NCBI GenBank assembly: GCA_017311315.1
Contig: CM029647.1
Span: 6,208,576 to 6,272,575 of the forward strand
Reading direction: 5' to 3'
Origin: Dendrocalamus latiflorus
Lineage: Eukaryota; Streptophyta; Magnoliopsida; Poales; Poaceae
DNA length: 64,000 bases
Every line of letters starts with the position of its first letter. Position 1 is the first letter of the stretch. Below the pieces are notes generated by a model. The model was not told where the DNA came from. It worked only from the letters and a program-made list of their open reading frames with translations, and did no database searches. Below are positions 40,901-52,869 of this stretch, in pieces. Position numbers and translations under genes: made by a program.

Positions 40901-43900
40901 GAGTAAGGGGCGCTTGGACGCCTAGGCGACACCACGGCGACGCCATGGCGAGCGCCATAACATGTACACTGTACATGGCTACATGCATATGGTAAGTCGG
41001 TAACGTATATGATGCCGCTCCCATCTCTCATACCCCTCATCTCTCGTGTCTCTCCCGACCTCCTCTCTCTCCCGTCTCTCCCATGCCGCCTCCTCACCCG
41101 CTGCATCCACTCCCCGCCGCCGCCTCCACCGTCCACCGCATCCTCTCCCCGGCGCCTTCTCCCCTCGCCTCCTCCCCCCACCACCTCCAGCTCCCCGCGC
41201 CCGATCTCCTAACCCTAGCCGCCACCAGTCAGTCCGCCCGACTGCTCTTCGGCTCCCGCTCTCTCCCCCCCATCTCTCTCTCCCCGCCGCCTCCCCACGC
41301 CCGATCTCTCCCCGCCGCCTCCCCTCCCCGCGCCCGATCTCTCCCCGCCGCCTCCCCTCCCCGCGCCCGATCTCTCCTCGCCGCCTCCCCTCCCCGCGCC
41401 GCTGGAGATCGACGCCGGCGGCGGGAGCAGGCCAAAGATCGGCGTCAACGGCGGGAGCAGGCGACGCGACCAGCCTCGGCATCCCCCTCCGGCCACCAGG
41501 CCAGCTCAGGGACGCGGGCGAGTGGGAGGAGAGAGGGAGAAGGTGGTCCGACGGCGGCGGCGGCGGCCGGCCAAACCCTAACCTTGCTCTGATACCATGC
41601 AAGAATGAGGCCTTGTATTACCAAAGGCCCAACAGGCCCAACATATATCCATGTACAATATGTAAAGAGACCCTTAGACTATACACATATCTAGCACTCC
41701 TCACTTGTACATATGACTTAGTTCTTTGTAAAAGGGGTAATTCAATCTTTTGTGCATACCCAAGAGCCTATAAATACCCCATATATCTCTCATTTGAAAC
41801 TTGAGCTCTCTCGAGTAATAAAAAGGCACATTCGAACTAGTGAGCTCTCAGGGACCCCCTCCCCAAAGGCAACCCCCGTTAGCTCACCAACAAGAGTAAG
41901 GCGGTCCTCTTAGACCCCCAAACCTGTATATATCCTGTGTCATTTTCCCTCTCGTGGACGTCGGCATGTCAAACAGCTAGCATCCACCCCCTCACTTATG
42001 TTTGAATTTTATACCTACAACACTAATGGTACCACTTTTGTGTCACTAAATCTATATATTTGGACTAATAGATTGTAAAAAAATTGCAAAGTTCAAATAT
42101 TGAAATGTGTGGGTGCCTTATAAAGAAAAACGGAAGGAGTACATTGGTACTATTACCCAAAATATCTCAGGAACTATTTCAGTTTGACCAAAGCAACTCC
42201 AAGCGTGTAATGTTTCCCAGAACTAAAATGGCACAGTATTGGCTTAACTAGAATATATCTTCCCATCTTTCAGCATAGAGCATACAGGATAGAAAGAGGC
42301 CAATTGATCAATGAAACATAAGCTAAGCTACAGGAGCATACCTTGACAGTGTCATCAGTTGGGTGGGCCTCTGCTACATCACACAACTTCCCAACAATAT
42401 AAGAAGCTGAATATTTCCCATCTGTTGTTCCATACTCTCCCAATACCCAGCATATTATCTGAAAGTGGAATGAAAATAATATAATTTAACCACAAAAACT
42501 TGCTATGGGATAGGAATGAAAGAGGAAACATGTAACTACCTGCAGAAACGAAGAAGGAAGCTTTGGCTCCCCCACAATCCGAAGATAGGAATCTACCTGT
42601 TTAAGAAAAACAAAAATGAGTTATACTAATAGATCACGTAGTGAAGAAAATTAAAAATAAATAATCAAGCATCGATAAGGCTGACAAAACTTTGTTAACG
42701 GACTCCACAGTATCAAGTTGAGCAATATAGCAGGCATTAAGCATAGTGGTTTGCAGCTAGGGCTGGATTCATCAAGCATAATCAGTGTAAGCTTTCTTTA
42801 ATGTGTTTATTCACACAGAAATCAAGTTTAGCATTAAGACGAACTTGACAGCAAAGTATTATGAGAAGTCCAGAGTACATACAGCTGATGATCTTAGTTG
42901 ACTATCAGCACCTTCATCCTCCTCTCCAAAGCCTTCAGCAATAAGCCGCATCAAATTGTGTGCCACTCTAATGTTGACAAGATCTCCAGCATGCTCAAAG
43001 ACTTTGTTCATGGTCTAGTAAATGATTAGAGGAACCAAATGATCTTCTGTTAAAAACCAACGCATGAAAATTACACCAAGTGCTTGACAACAAATTGGCA
43101 AATACTCATGTGGTTACCTGGATAAACCACTGATTGCTAGGTGCAAATTGCTCTGCTAGCTCAACACAACGTGATGCAATTTCTGCCTTGTAATGGTGGT
43201 CAGTTATGTTGATCATGTACTCAATCATCCGATCAACAATCACTTCAACATTTGTTGATTTTGTCATCTTATAGAGAAGCTCAAAGGTCTTGCGCTTCAA
43301 AGTGTCATCAGGGTCCTATTCAAAAGAAGATTCAATGAGTCAGAAATCTAAGTGCTAGTGGGAAACACAGCAACAAAAGTTGCTCATACAATGACATGCA
43401 TCTACTGAGGTCACAAAATAATAACCATAACAATGGATGTGGCCTAGTGACAAACAAAAAACTAGGTAAACAGTATTGAATCAAACAAACCAATATAATC
43501 TGCTGCTCGTTAAAGTTACTTCTTCAGCTGACTTAATTTTATATGAGGAAACATGAAACAAACTACAGATCACCGTTCCTAGTAAAATTAAGTTCTGTAA
43601 CTAGAACATGATTTTAATAAAAGGAAGAAGCTTCATTATCTTGAAGCATGCAACAAGTGCACTAGGATGGCAGCCACACATGTTAGAGAATCCATTATTT
43701 GTCATGCATTCCCAAAAGCTTAACTTGCCATATCACTCACCTCTAAGCAATCAATAACAGCCAATTGGTGCTCTTCTGCGATATCTGGATTAATTTTTAT
43801 TAGCCGGCCAAGAGCATCAATGCCCATGTACTTCAGATTATGGCTATCACTCTGCAAACAACAAAGGGATAACCCAGTGAGTTAGCTTTCCAATGAACAC

Positions 43901-45557
43901 CAACACTATGAAAGTATTTATCTCCTATAATAAAGATTATGTGCAAACCTTCAGAAACTTTGATGTTGTTTCAGCTGCGGCGTCTAGCATCTTAGGGTTT
44001 GGGAAAATGGATGAAATACAGCATATGCTCTCATACAATATTGCATTGCCAATGTTGCTAGCAGTGTCACCCTTCCTAAATATGTCACCCAAGACTGTGT
44101 ACATATGCCCACTTGCTTGCTTATCACCGCTACCCAACACAGCGAGGATTTTCAATAGTTTAATCTGCAAATAACAACACAAAAATCTAAGGGAAATAAG
44201 ACAGTAGCAATTGAAGACTCCACACTCTTCAAAGAAACATAACTCATACCAAAACCTAGAATCCTTGAATACTTCAACTAATTTCAATAGAGCTCACGTA
44301 CCTGAATAAATGGTGCAGGCATTTGGTGGTAATCGTAGGAAGTTGGAAGCCTCCTCTCCGCAACTTGTTTGAGAATGTTAACAAAACTAACAACCAGATC
44401 CTTGTATGAATTTGGATCTTCTAAAATCAGGTCATAGAGGGGGCACAAAGTTGCACCCATCACCCCAGGGTCATTATCACACAGTCTCTGCACAACATTA
44501 AGCATGACTACTCAGAATCTAACTCACAAACATGTATCATTGTATTGCACAGAAAATTTGCATCCTTGCTGTTTAACAAACCGCATCTTTGGGCCAAAAT
44601 GAAAATTGCAACATAATACAAGCTAATTTATGTTAGATGACACGTAGTAAACATCTAAGGAGTGAAAAGGTCACATCTTAAGACTAAAATATTACATATT
44701 TCAAGCCAACATAAATGCAATTGGAGACAATTGCTAGGTGCTAAAACTCAACATACACAATAACAGAGAGACACATTTAACACATGCAAAACATCAATCA
44801 ACCTTTAGGAGGATTAACAGTGGTGCGTCTTAGAGACAAATTTGCAGCTTTCAGAAGCTAAGGAATGACGAGGACGAGTTATTATATTTCTATTTCATTT
44901 AGAAATAGGTCGAATTAAGCTAAAAGAAAGAAAGATAAGGGAAAAAGTTTGGACCTTGCGGAAGTTGGAGATAAGGTGGGAGACGGAGGAAGGGGATCGC
45001 TGGTAGAATCGGTGGAGCGCCATGACGGCCTTCTTCCGCACGGCCTCCTTGGGGTGAGCGAGCAGCTCGACGACCTGGGGCAGCACGGCGGGGATGGCCT
45101 CCTCGCCGATGAGGCGGCAAGCGGCGGTAAGCGCGGCGCAGACGACGAGGTAGTTGTCGGACCTGAGGTCCTTCTGGATGGTGTTGACGACGAGGATGAC
45201 GAGGTCGTGGCGCTCGTCGAGGAAGAGCGCGACGGCGAGGTAGCCGGTGCGCTTGAGCGGGAGGGACTCGTCGTGGGTCATCTTGACGGCGTGGATGTGG
45301 CCGAAGGAGGCGTCGTGACCGAGCATCTCGGCGTAGACGAGGCGGAGGAGGAGTTCCTTCATCTTGCGGCGCGGCACGTCAGGGTCGGCGAGGCGGCGCT
45401 TGAGGTGCTCGAGCTCGCGCGAGATGATGCGGTCCTCCTCCGCCTTGGAGCGCGCTTCGCCGATGGACTTGACCAGGTCCAGGAACTCCTTCGACTGCCC
45501 CCACCCGCCCTGCGACCCCATCGCCAGCTCCCGCCCGATCGTCCGGAGCTGCTCCAT
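37939..45557 (-). CDS. AP4E: AP-4 complex subunit epsilon (970 aa, complete)
   Basis: Eleven exons join in frame with GT/AG borders: 44955-45557, 44302-44487, 43949-44164, 43741-43851, 43118-43315, 42883-43014, 42540-42596, 42342-42458, 40468-40545, 39573-39716 and 37939-39009. The N-terminal two thirds is the adaptin helical solenoid (for example SKEFLDLVKSIGEARSKAEE, LRLVYAEMLGHDASFGHIHA, KRLCDNDPGVMGATLCPLYD, SDSHNLKYMGIDALGRLIKI). The last exon encodes a long Ser/Pro-rich tail with acidic Leu motifs (DLLDLSEP) and the end NPNLFKDLLG. Known role: large subunit of the AP-4 adaptor at the trans-Golgi network, acting in cargo sorting to the vacuole. Length is close to the Arabidopsis protein. 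The 1.8-kb intron before the 26-codon exon holds a retroelement remnant. Confidence 0.95.
40866..41990 (-). mobile_element. truncated LTR retroelement in an AP-4 epsilon intron
   Basis: On the minus strand an LTR-like stretch (about 41598-41985, TG...CA type ends) is followed by a primer binding site TGGTATCAGAGC (41586-41597). A GC-rich interior of about 700 bp follows, ending near 40866 without a second LTR. The interior has 3-4 tandem copies of a unit of about 32 bp (CGCCCGATCTCTCCCCGCCG) at 41300-41405. It lies in the same orientation as the host gene. Confidence 0.65.
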
Positions 45558-47278
45558 TACGTTCGGTTCGAGGCTTGGAGTCGGTGGAGTTTGGACGCCG
45601 CCGGCGACGGAAGCGTCCGGTTGGGGGTGGGGGAAGTGAGGAGGTGGAGATCTGGATCGGCCGAGTGGAGAGGTGGGTTCGGGGGTACAGGGGAGATCGG
45701 GATGACGGAGTAGTTCCTTTTCACTTACACTTCTTATACAGTAATTAGTTTTTAAATATATATATATTTTTAAATAAAATTAATAAAAAACATACTTAAG
45801 TCAAAACCACATACGACTATTTTTTTTATACATGCTGCCTCTCACGAATAGACAAAATTTAAAAATTTAAATTTATAAATTATAAACCACAGTATAAAAG
45901 AATCCATCAGATTAGCAAGAGAGGCTCTAGTTTTTATCCTTTTCTTTTTACAACTCTAGTTTCCCTTGTTCTGCTGCGTCTCCTTTTTGCTTTATTCTCT
46001 TTTTCTTGACGGAGAATTTTGTATCCTAGTTTGAATTTCCGAAGGCTTTTCCCTAGAATTTTGTACTTTCGTTTCTAAGTTGGAAGCCGGCTGTAATACT
46101 AGTCTACTTGTATCAAGCGATACACGATACAAACTTCTTCGCAGTAACAGGATACAAAACTCTCGAGTCCGTTCAATAGACTACGTCGAAATGTCAGCAT
46201 TGCAAGCAGCCCTTAAGCTTGATTTGACAAACACAAATCATTCATTTGTAAACCAATGGTCGAATAACATACTAGAATTCAAATATCCTTGATCGTTTCT
46301 AGGAACACTGGGGAGTTTTAACGGTGGATCTTGCTAGCTGTAGCTTCGTTGTTCCTCTGTTGTAGCAAGAGGACGACGACTATGGGCTATTCTTTATCTC
46401 AAAAGTTAACGGCTTCTGGTTTTTGCTATAGTACCTAACTTTCAAACGGAGTATTTTCTCAAGACAAGGTCTACAGGTTAAACGATCTACACGTTAAACG
46501 CTTAATATCTGTACCAGCCAAAATCACAAGTGAGTATCTGTCTCTCCGTAATTTGTACCGTAATCAACCAAAATTTAAAATTTTCAGCCAAAAGTCATAA
46601 GCCGCAGCCGAAAAGAACAGCCCTATGCTTCATGGCAGATGTCACCTGGTACGGAGAAATGCTAACACCATCTCGCACATGTTAATTTCCAAGATCATTC
46701 AAACTTTGAAAGGAGCTTGATAGCGTCGTACAAGCTATTTATGCCACGAAAATCACTTCAAAAGGAGCTTGCTAACGTCGTGCGCAGCTGCGCGCGCGGT
46801 GAGCACAGAGCGAACTATTCCTTTCGTCCTTTTCCCGTCTGGTCACTGCATTATACACAAAAACGACACCTAAATTCAATTCGACAGAATAATTTCGGTA
46901 CATACTAACGTACACACATGAATGATACATCACTATCTTGATTGAGCCTCATTCACCTTGTCAATCTAGAAAATTAGTAGTTTATATCAACACTACATAA
47001 CCAAAATTGTTTGCCTTACAGAGTACCAACGCTTTCAAGTGTACACTCGCAGATTTCAGGCAAATTTTACATCACGGCCACCGCTTATGTAGGCAATAAA
47101 CATCAGTGATCTCACACTGCACTAGCCTCTCCTGCACTGAACTTCCACCTGATAAAATTTACAGCTGACAATTTTTGCTTCTTTTCAGCCACCGGTGCAC
47201 CGATGTTTCAGCAACTTCCAAAATCAAAACCATAGATGTCTACTGGTTGCAATTTGCAAGGGAAGTCCACCGAGATGC
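45558..47278. other. intergenic between AP-4 epsilon and the PQBP1-like locus
   Basis: The AP-4 epsilon promoter must lie at the left end. A family 2 MITE occupies 46385-46625 (it ends CCGAAAAGAACAGCCC). The rest shows no supported gene; about 46950-47278 may be the 3' UTR of the PQBP1-like locus. Confidence 0.45.
46385..46625 (+). mobile_element. MITE, family 2
   Basis: It starts GGGCTATTCTTTATC and ends AAAAGAACAGCCC. The interior shares TTTCAAACGGAGTATTTTCT and CTGTACCAGCCAAAATCACAA with the copy at 32245. Confidence 0.65.
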
Positions 47279-49092
47279 CTAATCTGCCTCCCCAAGCCCG
47301 TCACTGCCATCCCCTCTTTTGGTGATCGGAGCCATACCACCGCGTTTCTTGCCATGGGATGCTACCTCCGCATTTTTGCTCAACACAGCACCAGGTGAAG
47401 GATACGGTCTTTGTTGAAACAAAGGTCCCTGTTATTAAACCATTAAAAAGGACCTCATTATTCTCAGTACGGAATACTATTACAGTTTGGTCTATAGTTG
47501 AAATCATAAGATACTGTAGGTTTTTAGGGAGATCCCAAGCGTGATATTCTAACTTCCACATAATCCCTAGTTCCCCATAACACATCAAGAAACATGGGAG
47601 TTGCGCACAGAAAATACAAATTCACAATAACTAACAGGCGCTGCCCAGCTCTTAATGCTGAAATAACCATGATACGTGGAAGCCTGTCACTAGATTCTAA
47701 CATCTCACATAAAACTTTCTACAGTATTTGCCACCATGGAGGTGGACCAGGTGGTAGCTTTACTCCCAACAAAAGAGAAGGTACAGTATGTTACACTGCA
47801 ACAGTGTTTATGAACAGAGATATTTACTTAGCATTTAAACGAAAGCCAAATGGTAGGCAAACTATAACCATTCCAACAGCAGAGAAAGAAAATTTGCAAA
47901 TCAAATAACATACAGCTGCAGTTGTATCCGCTGCCCGTGGCTGTACACCCTTCAAGCCGACAACCCTGAAAAAACAGAGGATTAACTTGTTAGTTCAGAG
48001 ACTCTTAATATACTTGCATTCTTCCTCAAGCACATCCTGAGTTCCTAACTACAACTGCCAGCAATATTATTTATCAATTTCAACTGAATCATAATTAACC
48101 ACAAGGACGAGAGAGATCATGTACCAGCCACCCTGTGGAGCATCTGAGTAAGCGCCTGGATCCATTGGGTCAAGCTCATCATCCTCAGGGTGATTTCTTT
48201 TGTGGCAATCTTTTCTGTTTGCTTTGCAAAATGGGGGTTTTGAGCTCGATCTGCACGTATATGACACTCAATATCCATGCATTCTATGATGCTATTGTCC
48301 TTAAGTATATGATGGCTGGAAATATCTTAGCGACATAAACTAGGAGACAGAACATACGGAAGAAGCACAACCAATTAGTGAATCAGGTAATGTGCCAAAT
48401 GCAAGTCTCATATACCTGTCCTTAGCTGCAACATTCCCCTGACTTTTAGGAGCATTGGTACCACTTGAGTGCACATATTGTTTGGGTAAAATGGATACTG
48501 TTGAAAAGGCAGATTTTGAACCCTGCAAGGAGAATCACAAAACAACATTTAGCTATATTCCTCAAATTATTTATCCATTGTATTTGGTATGGATATTAGT
48601 TCCTATATAATAGAAAGAAACACACGCAAGTTTAGATCTGGTGTTAGAATGTTAGTACATCTGCAATGATATAGATAAACAATATAGTTTTGATCATGGA
48701 GATGGATCCAAAAGTAGGTATACTTTCTGACAAGACCATGTCACTCACATCATAGAGATAAATTACCTGAAAACTTCACAACATAACATTTACTCTACTT
48801 TACATGATTAGATTGTCAATAGAGTACCTTGTGCAGTGATTGCAATATCCCCACGGCTGGACAAGACTAACACCCCATCCACCACAGCCTAAACATCTCT
48901 GCATGTGAGGGTTCCAAAGATCAGCATTTTGAGCAGCCAGCTGAACTGCAGCATTGGTGGGTGCATGCGGCACAACACCTGGGTTCCCAGAAGTAGGTGG
49001 CTCCCACTGTGTTGCCTGCGTCGTCGTATTATAACAGTATTTCTGGCCTAAAATAATGCACACACCATATCAATGTGGCATTAAAAAAAGTA

Positions 49093-49250
49093 CTCCCTCC
49101 ATTCAGAAATATATGATGTTTTAGAAAACGTGCATTAAAACTTCTCTAACATTGACTACTAATATATATATTATTTCGATTGGTCATGTGAAAATGGTAT
49201 TATTAGATTTGCCAATGTCCAGAACATCATATATTCTCAAACAGAGGGCA
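49093..49250. mobile_element. Stowaway-type MITE
   Basis: It starts CTCCCTCCATTCAGAAATAT and ends with a degenerate inverse (ATATTCTCAAACAGAGGGCA), flanked by TA on both sides. It lies in an intron of the PQBP1-like locus. Confidence 0.75.
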
Positions 49251-51540
49251 TAGGAAAAAGTTTTTCGTTCCTGTCTACAGTTGAATTTCACTTAAACCGT
49301 ATCTTATATATAGTGTTTTAGGGATGGTTTTATCTTTGCCAAAATAAACTACTAGTCAAGCTGGATTTGCACATTAACAACAATTAATCAATTATTGATG
49401 TCATGTATATTGACGGATTCAACTCAGGTTCCCATTTATAGAATTAACATGTGACTTGTTTCCGGCCTTGGACTGGGAAATTCAAGATTGTTTTGGATTG
49501 TCTTGGAATGTTTCAAATGTTCAGAGAGAACATTTTTTGCTCTTATAAACAGAGAGTAGTTGATACAAAAGATATAACACCAGTTGATTCGTCAATTGCC
49601 TCCTCCCAATTCTCTCGCAGCACCACCAGGGCGATCCCATTGGCTCCGGTGCTTTGATTGAAGAAATAAGAAGCACCAGTTGTTGGGTCCTTTGCCTCAA
49701 CCTAAATTCAAATGAGTTAGCTCTTAATGCAGAAGAACCAACTGCTGTAACTATTATCGGCTCACTATCAAAAGATATAGCAAATACACAACAAATGTTA
49801 GCTGTTGAAGGATACGGCATATACTAGCCCATCCAGTTCTACATAGCAAATGAAAAGTAATAAACTGATGAGTCCAGATACAAGTTTGTTAAGGAAGAAA
49901 TGCACTGTAAATTGACCAAGAAAATCAAGACACACTTGCTACGCATATCAGCTAGACAACTTAACCACATCACAGAACAGAAAAGTATGAGAAAATATTA
50001 GCATAAACTTACCCAACCGGGAGGCAACTCTTGGGCAGATTTGCTCTGGCCTTCTTGAAAATCCACCTGGAATACATTGGATAAGCGCAAAATGAATGAT
50101 ACATTAACAAAAAAAATGGGCGAGGTAAAGATCAACTGTGCATATTCTCAACAGTCAGAAGATAGGTTAAGACCAAAGACAAAAGGCATCTTTTTTACTA
50201 TTGTCAGTACATCAATCAGTGAGTATATCCTCAGCTGGTATAAACTAACTTCCCCAGCTTTGCTGGATTCTATTGTGCGCATCAGTTGATTCAGCTATTT
50301 TTTTACCATACAGCTTTGATAGGCTTATGTCACAACATCTTCTCTTCATCTAAGTCACTTGTACACACATGATCCTACATGATATCAATGGATTTCTGTG
50401 TTTATCATTGAATAATAAAATAAGATCATGCTAGCACTAGTTCAACGTTTTCCTATCTACCAGCATTCAGTTTCCAACTTCCATGCATCCTTTTCTATCA
50501 AAAAGAGACGGGAGGGTAAATGTAATTGAAAGAATTAGTTAAAGAATTAGAACTTGCATTCTGCTTAGTTGTATTGTTCATTTGTTCTTATTTGCTGTCT
50601 CATCTTTAAGAATTCCCCTTGCTCTTAACCTCTGCTTCAAAAACTCAGGGAGATCGTCAGCACCTTTTGCTATATCAGCTCCATCAATAGGCTTATCTAA
50701 AGGAACGAATATTAGTTAGCCCTTCCACTTATACTACTAGAAAGCAGCAAGTAACTTAGAGAGAAGTAGCATATGATACTAGAAAGCTATAACCAGCAAG
50801 TGACTTAGAGAGAAGTGGCATACTCGTTTGAGCACTTGGCAAGTGTGCAGCATAATAAGCACGGCCCCCTGGTACACCATAGCCATTGCCAATTTCAACA
50901 TTGCCTGGAAGCATGCTTAATCATCAGGTTTAGCAAAGAGCTACCTCACATTATATCTTTAAGTAGTGAATTACTAGAGAACTAACTACATCCAAAGTAT
51001 CAACAACGTGTATAACAGGTATATAACATAAGAAAATAATAACCAAAAAGTCCAAGAAAACATAAGTTGTAGGATAGGATCTAATTTATTTCACATGCAA
51101 AAGTGTTTTCCTCCTCCTAAGACTGTTGCTTGCTATAGAATTTTAAATCATACTCACTCTAGTTGCTTACACACTCTAGTAGTGTGAAACTAAAAATGGA
51201 AGGAGAATGGAAATAAACAAATACAGCATTATCCTGGAAACATAATGACCATTATCTGGATGAAGTGGCTTCCCCCTTTTGTTTGCCATCTCCGCATGAT
51301 GCTGGACGTCATCTTTAGTAAGTGTTCCTAAAAAAACTCAAGGTAACAAAACTAAATTAACTAATGAAGCTCATAGAAAAAGAAATGAAGGGGAAAATTA
51401 CACAAAAGGAAAAGGACCATTCACCTTCAATGCATTAGGGTCACGTCGGCCTGAAAGTATGTCTTCCCCATATTTTGCAGGCTCGCTTGTTGCTTTTGCT
51501 TGTCTGAATGAAAAAAATGCACAGGAAACAGCTACATCAA

Positions 51541-51602
51541 GCAGCTGCAGACAACCGGTACAGAATAAAATGGGAAAAAGCAGCTGCAGACAACCGGTAC
51601 AG
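51541..51602. repeat. 39-bp tandem duplication in the first PQBP1-like block
   Basis: GCAGCTGCAGACAACCGGTA... occurs at 51541 and again at 51580. The offset of 39 bp adds 13 codons in frame (SVPVVCSC repeated). Confidence 0.85.
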
Positions 51603-52869
51603 TAGATACAATATTTGCTGCACTACCATTATGATTGGCGACTTTATGAACTGTCTGATGGCCCTTAAGATCTGATTGTCCATTCCCAGCATCCGTGGTG
51701 GCACCAAGAATAATTTGAGCAGGAGGGAAAGGCACGTTGGGTTGTGCAGCAGAGAAGAGACTTGTTGTATTGTGATTGTTGCAATAACCGGGTCTGGTGT
51801 CATATGGTGGAGGATAAGAATGTGGACTAGGCTGAAATTGTGAAGGGTGACTGGAAGGTGGCAACGGCCACGTCCCAACACCAGGAGGTGAGGAGGTAAT
51901 GGGTGATTGTGAGAGTTGTCCATTAGTAAGCAACAGATAAATATGACATGCGCCTAGCCAAATTTCAGCAGCTTATGCTCACTAAACAAATCTGCAACAC
52001 AAGGGAATAAGTGTATCAGTGCACAATCACCTTAATACCTTCACAATTACTACTATTTGGTCCTAAAATCACACTCACAAATCTCCATGATTCCACACAA
52101 CCCTATTGTATACGTAGCAATATAACAAGTAGAGGCTGTTCAGTACATGTCTTCACCACTGTCAGGCTACTCGAGCTTGCCCCTCTTAAGAATTTGCCCG
52201 GCAATGCATCTTCTCGATATCCAAATCCATTCACCTCGTAATCTATGAACAGAAACAGCACCTGACTCCGCTATCACCACTCCCAAGTTCTTAATTTGCA
52301 CCGCAACAAAACAAAACTTAAACCCTAATATTAACACTGTATTTAACACCTAATGCACAAAATCACATCAGGCATGCAGATAAAACCTTGAATCAGAAAG
52401 GCTACTCTCAACATCTGATCATATGACGAGACTGTCCGTAATAATCAGCCATTAGGGCCCCAATCGCATCGAGCGGATCCAGCGTTTTTGCGTTTTGCGC
52501 AACGCGAATCTATAGTTAGAGCGTAACTAACCGATTCTTACGGCCGAAATCTGTGGCAGGTGTGAGGAAATACAGGAATTGATCGGGCGATGATGCGAGA
52601 AGGGGAGACGTACCTTTCTCCGGCGAATGGCGCGGCGGTCGTGTGCCTCCGGTGACGGCAGGCGGCGGCAGAGGATACGAAGCAGAAGGATCGACGAAGG
52701 CGTTCCCACCGCGAACGATTGGTCGGTTTCCTCCGAGTTTGGTTGCCGTCGGATCTCGCCCCCTGATCTGGTTGACGGCCGAGATGGCTCAGCTGGTTTT
52801 ATTGCAGGTTTAAGAAGCGCTGCCCTCCCAGCGGGCGTCGACCCTGCAAGATTACATTGAAAAAACACT

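Larger units (their letters stand above)
47279..51933 (-). pseudogene. PQBP1-like WW-domain gene with several coding lesions
   Basis: Twelve exon-like blocks with good splice borders match plant polyglutamine-binding protein 1: 51536-51933, 51425-51503, 51250-51327, 50824-50904, 50554-50696, 50013-50066, 49581-49701, 48828-49047, 48416-48522, 48125-48250, 47914-47965 and 47279-47428. Recognisable blocks are EPAKYGEDILSGRRDPNALK, LPEFLKQRLRARGILKD, two WW-like regions (LPPGWVEAKDPTTGASYFFN; ENWEEAIDESTG..YNTTTQATQWEPP), CLGCGGWGVSLVQPWGYCNHC, EDDELDPMDPGAYSDAP and GPLFQQRPYPSPGAVL. Lesions: no in-frame ATG in the first block, a 1-base loss near 51304, an in-frame TGA at 50578-50580, the second Trp of WW1 lost with local frame scrambling near 49620-49650, and a 1-base loss in 48416-48522. 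The family acts in pre-mRNA splicing. A GC-rich non-coding first exon probably lies at 52615-52870. Confidence 0.8.

Noticed and set aside
41046..41804. Pro/Ser-rich 252-codon frame on plus and Gly/Arg-rich frames on minus
   Set aside because: They come from a tandem GC-rich repeat in the retroelement remnant inside an AP-4 epsilon intron, with no domain.
44949..45713. 254-codon frame on plus
   Set aside because: It is antisense to the first exon of AP-4 epsilon, where high GC at third positions keeps the opposite strand open.
46080..46292. 70-codon frame between AP-4 epsilon and the PQBP1-like locus
   Set aside because: It has no family feature and no supporting splice or start context.
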